Below are positions 34,286 through 36,201 of a stretch of 36,201 nt of DNA, one piece after another. Under the pieces are notes generated by a model that searched no databases, was not told the origin of the DNA, and worked only from the letters and a program-made list of their open reading frames with translations. Source of the DNA: an uncultured Verrucomicrobiota bacterium (GTDB lineage Bacteria > Verrucomicrobiota > Verrucomicrobiia > Limisphaerales > UBA9464); NCBI GenBank assembly GCA_903842505.1, contig CAIMMI010000167.1, positions 1 to 36,201 on the forward strand, in the 5' to 3' direction. Position numbers and translations under genes: made by a program. Position 1 is the first letter of the stretch. Every line of letters begins with the position of its first letter.

Positions 34286-35698
34286 TCACGCGCCTACCAG
34301 TTCCCGGATCGGCGTCCCGCCATCCGTCAATGGCCTCGGCCGCCCCAGCGGATCCAGGAACTCCGCACTGGGCGACAATCCAAGCAGATGGAAGATCGTC
34401 GCCGCCAGGTCCCGCGGTCGGATCGGTCGCGAGTCCGGCAACCCGCCGATGCGGTCGCTCGACCCGACCACCTGTCCACCCGGGATTCCCGCGCCCGCCA
34501 GCGCGATCGAAAAGCACGAGCCCCAGTGGTCGCGCCCGCCCACCGCATTGATCTTCGGCGAACGCCCGAATTCGCCCATCGCGATCACCAGCGTCTCGTC
34601 CAGCAAGCCTCGGTCACGCAGATCCTCGATCAACGTCGCATAGGTCCGGTCAAACTGCGGGCACAACACGTCCCGCACCCGGCTCGCGTTCGAGGCGTGC
34701 GTGTCCCACAACGGACTCCCCGCGACCTCCGCCTTGCCTTCGCGCGGCCAGTTGACCTGCACCAACCGAGTCCCCGCCTCCACCAACCGACGCGCCAACA
34801 GCGCGCTCTGCCCGAACTTGTGCAGTCCGTACTGCTGCCGCAGCGCCAGCGACTCCAACTCCAGTTCAAACGCCTTGCGGCTCGCCTCCGCGTGCAACAA
34901 GTCGAAGGCCTTGCGCTGCGAATGATCCCAGCCCGACACCGGTGCGCTCGACTCCCCCGCCCGGAAATGCGCGTTCAACTGCTTCAACAGGTCGTGCCGG
35001 TCCTGCAACCGCACATCCGAAATCCCAGCCTGCCGGCTCAACCCTTCGATCTGGATCGGCAGCACCGTCGGATCACACCGCATCAGCATCGGATTCCAGA
35101 TCGGCCCCATCAATCCGCCGTCCTGCCCAGGCCACAGGATGTTGCCGTCGTTCCCCAACGGCTCCGGCAGCACCACCGAGGACATCGGCGAACGCGTGCT
35201 CGGCTTCATCGCGCCGACCACCGCCGCGAGGCTCGGCCAATCCTGCGGTCCCGGCGGAACATTCTCCGCCTTCGTCATCGGCTCGTACCCGGTCAGCATG
35301 AACGCCCCACTCGTCGAGTGCGCGTCAATCTCCGTTGTCATCGACCGGATCACCGCAATCCGATGCGCCACCCGCGCCGTGTAAGGCAGCGTCTCGCAGA
35401 AATGCGTGCCCGGAACGCTCGTGCGGATCGACCGGAACACATCCCGGATCTCCGAAGGCGCATCCGGCTTCGGATCGAAGGTCTCATGCTGGGGAGGCCC
35501 ACCCGCAAGAAACAACAGGATGCACGAACGCGCCCGGCCAAAGCTTGCCGACGCCCCGCCCGGCTCCGACGCCCGCACGCCCGTGGAAAACAGGTTCGAC
35601 AACGTCACCCCGAACAACCCCAGCCCACCCATGCGCAACCAGTCCCTCCGGCCAACCAGGGGCCCGGGGCAAGGATCGTGATGTCGGTGACTCGGCAT
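34286..35698 (-). CDS. DUF1501 domain protein with Tat-type leader
   Basis: The 470-residue protein starts at the ATG at 35698 (MPSHRHHDPC). Its leader is twin-arginine like: RRDWLRMGGLGLFGVTLSNL. The body has the DUF1501 marks FLAGGPPQHETFDPKPDAP, HSTSGAFMLTGYEP, LVQVNWPREG and VIAMGEFGRSPKIN, related to the alkaline-phosphatase/sulfatase fold. DUF1501 proteins are highly expanded in PVC bacteria and of unknown activity; they usually accompany DUF1549/DUF1553 proteins, which are absent here. The open frame continues upstream to 36154 only because the tandem repeat has a period divisible by three; that extension is not credible protein. Confidence 0.93.
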   Translation of the reverse strand: MPSHRHHDPCPGPLVGRRDWLRMGGLGLFGVTLSNLFSTGVRASEPGGASASFGRARSCILLFLAGGPPQHETFDPKPDAPSEIRDVFRSIRTSVPGTHFCETLPYTARVAHRIAVIRSMTTEIDAHSTSGAFMLTGYEPMTKAENVPPGPQDWPSLAAVVGAMKPSTRSPMSSVVLPEPLGNDGNILWPGQDGGLMGPIWNPMLMRCDPTVLPIQIEGLSRQAGISDVRLQDRHDLLKQLNAHFRAGESSAPVSGWDHSQRKAFDLLHAEASRKAFELELESLALRQQYGLHKFGQSALLARRLVEAGTRLVQVNWPREGKAEVAGSPLWDTHASNASRVRDVLCPQFDRTYATLIEDLRDRGLLDETLVIAMGEFGRSPKINAVGGRDHWGSCFSIALAGAGIPGGQVVGSSDRIGGLPDSRPIRPRDLAATIFHLLGLSPSAEFLDPLGRPRPLTDGGTPIRELVGA

Positions 35699-35762
35699 GG
35701 GCGTGTCTCGTCCCAATCGTCCTCTCCCCAGCCCCGCCCGCAACAAGAAGTTTTGCGCCGAT

Positions 35763-35790
35763 GGGTGGGGCGAGACTCCGTCGTGCCGTT
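35763..35790 (-). repeat. Dispersed 28-nt intergenic motif, copy C
   Basis: The reverse complement of this stretch matches copy A (6986-7013) at 27 of 28 positions. It lies between the DUF1501 start and the tandem repeat, and the hexamer GTACTC units come before it in the same orientation as at copy A. Confidence 0.75.
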
Positions 35791-35800
35791 CCCCCGTCCG

Positions 35801-36201
35801 CCTCCCCTCGTACTCGTACTCAGCCCGAAGGGCGGTACTCGTACTCGACACCCTCACGCCACTCCCACGCCCCTCACTCGAATCCCAGCGGCTCGAGTAC
35901 GAGTACCCCCCATCGATAACCGCTCTCCAAGGGAACCCCTCAATCCCCATCCTCCCTCCCGAAGACCCGAATTCCGTCGAGCCATTCGACCCCGTCCGCC
36001 TCCCCTCGTACTCGTACTCAGCCCGCAGGGCGGTACTCGTACTCGACACCCTCACACCACTCCCACGCCCCTCACTCGAATCCCATCGGCTCGAGTACGA
36101 GTACGAGTACCCTCCATCGAAAGCCGCTCTCCAAGGGAACCCCTCAATCCCCATCCTCCCTCCCGAAGACCCGAATTCCGTCGTGCCGTTCGACCCCGTC
36201 C
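35801..36201. repeat. 198-bp tandem repeat, two copies visible, open at the window edge
   Basis: Unit 1 is 35801-35998. Unit 2 starts at 35999, carries a 6-bp GAGTAC insertion and a few substitutions, and runs off the window. Each unit contains an inverted repeat, GGTACTCGTACTCGA paired with TCGAGTACGAGTACC: at 35834-35848/35893-35907 in unit 1, and at 36032-36046/36091-36104 (14 bp) in unit 2. Short GTACTC hexamers recur throughout. No gene is seen in 35699-36201. Confidence 0.9.

Noticed and set aside
35699-36154. 152-residue N-terminal extension of the DUF1501 protein rich in Tyr/Glu/Ser
   Set aside because: It is a translation of the 198-bp tandem repeat and lies before a proper Tat leader, so the start at 35698 is preferred.
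35801-36201. CRISPR array
   Set aside because: Units are 198 bp and nearly identical throughout, with no short repeat and variable spacer pattern and no cas genes.

Overview
This is a GC-rich chromosomal window whose gene families point to a PVC-superphylum bacterium, most likely Verrucomicrobiota. The indicators are a ThuA plus PVC-type dehydrogenase fusion, a DUF1501 protein with a twin-arginine leader, a Cys-type sulfatase, a DWPEFRGP-type beta-propeller, a lone pseudopilin and TPR end-of-group proteins. Shine-Dalgarno sites are scarce. The phylum call is inferred from gene content, not from a marker phylogeny.

Left part (1-9043, all minus strand): a ThuA/PVC dehydrogenase cut by the window edge; an acyltransferase-3 membrane protein with an inserted ankyrin block; a compact secreted GH101-like glycosidase; and a Kup potassium transporter. 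Two long gaps (6700-7150 and 9044-9652) hold dispersed repeats rather than genes.

Centre (9653-20337): an HI0933-type flavoprotein; then the most interesting unit, a stand-alone H-NOX domain protein followed 21 bp later by a 1259-residue HNOBA-PAS-GAF-PAS-HisKA-HATPase-REC-REC-Hpt hybrid kinase. The H-NOX protein has Cys104 where the haem-ligating His should be and Ser133 where the Tyr of YxSxR should be. On the minus strand follow a PQQ-type beta-propeller, larE-bioD, a lone pseudopilin and a transaldolase.

Right-centre (20461-26673): a secreted protein of unknown function; a TPR protein; an orphan transposase N-terminal domain; a sialidase starting 4 nt after dnaA; dnaA with a 535-bp upstream gap carrying DnaA-box-like sites; an RlmM-like methyltransferase; and tRNA-His(GTG).

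Right part (26867-36201): an MMPL/RND exporter, an AAA/DUF4143 ATPase with a palindrome next to its start, a sulfatase, an MFS transporter and a DUF1501 protein. The window ends in a 198-bp tandem repeat. The GH101-like enzyme, sialidase and sulfatase would suit a bacterium that scavenges sialylated or sulfated glycans, but they are scattered and not one operon. Several genes have a -10-like hexamer only 6-9 nt before the start codon, which suggests leaderless transcripts.
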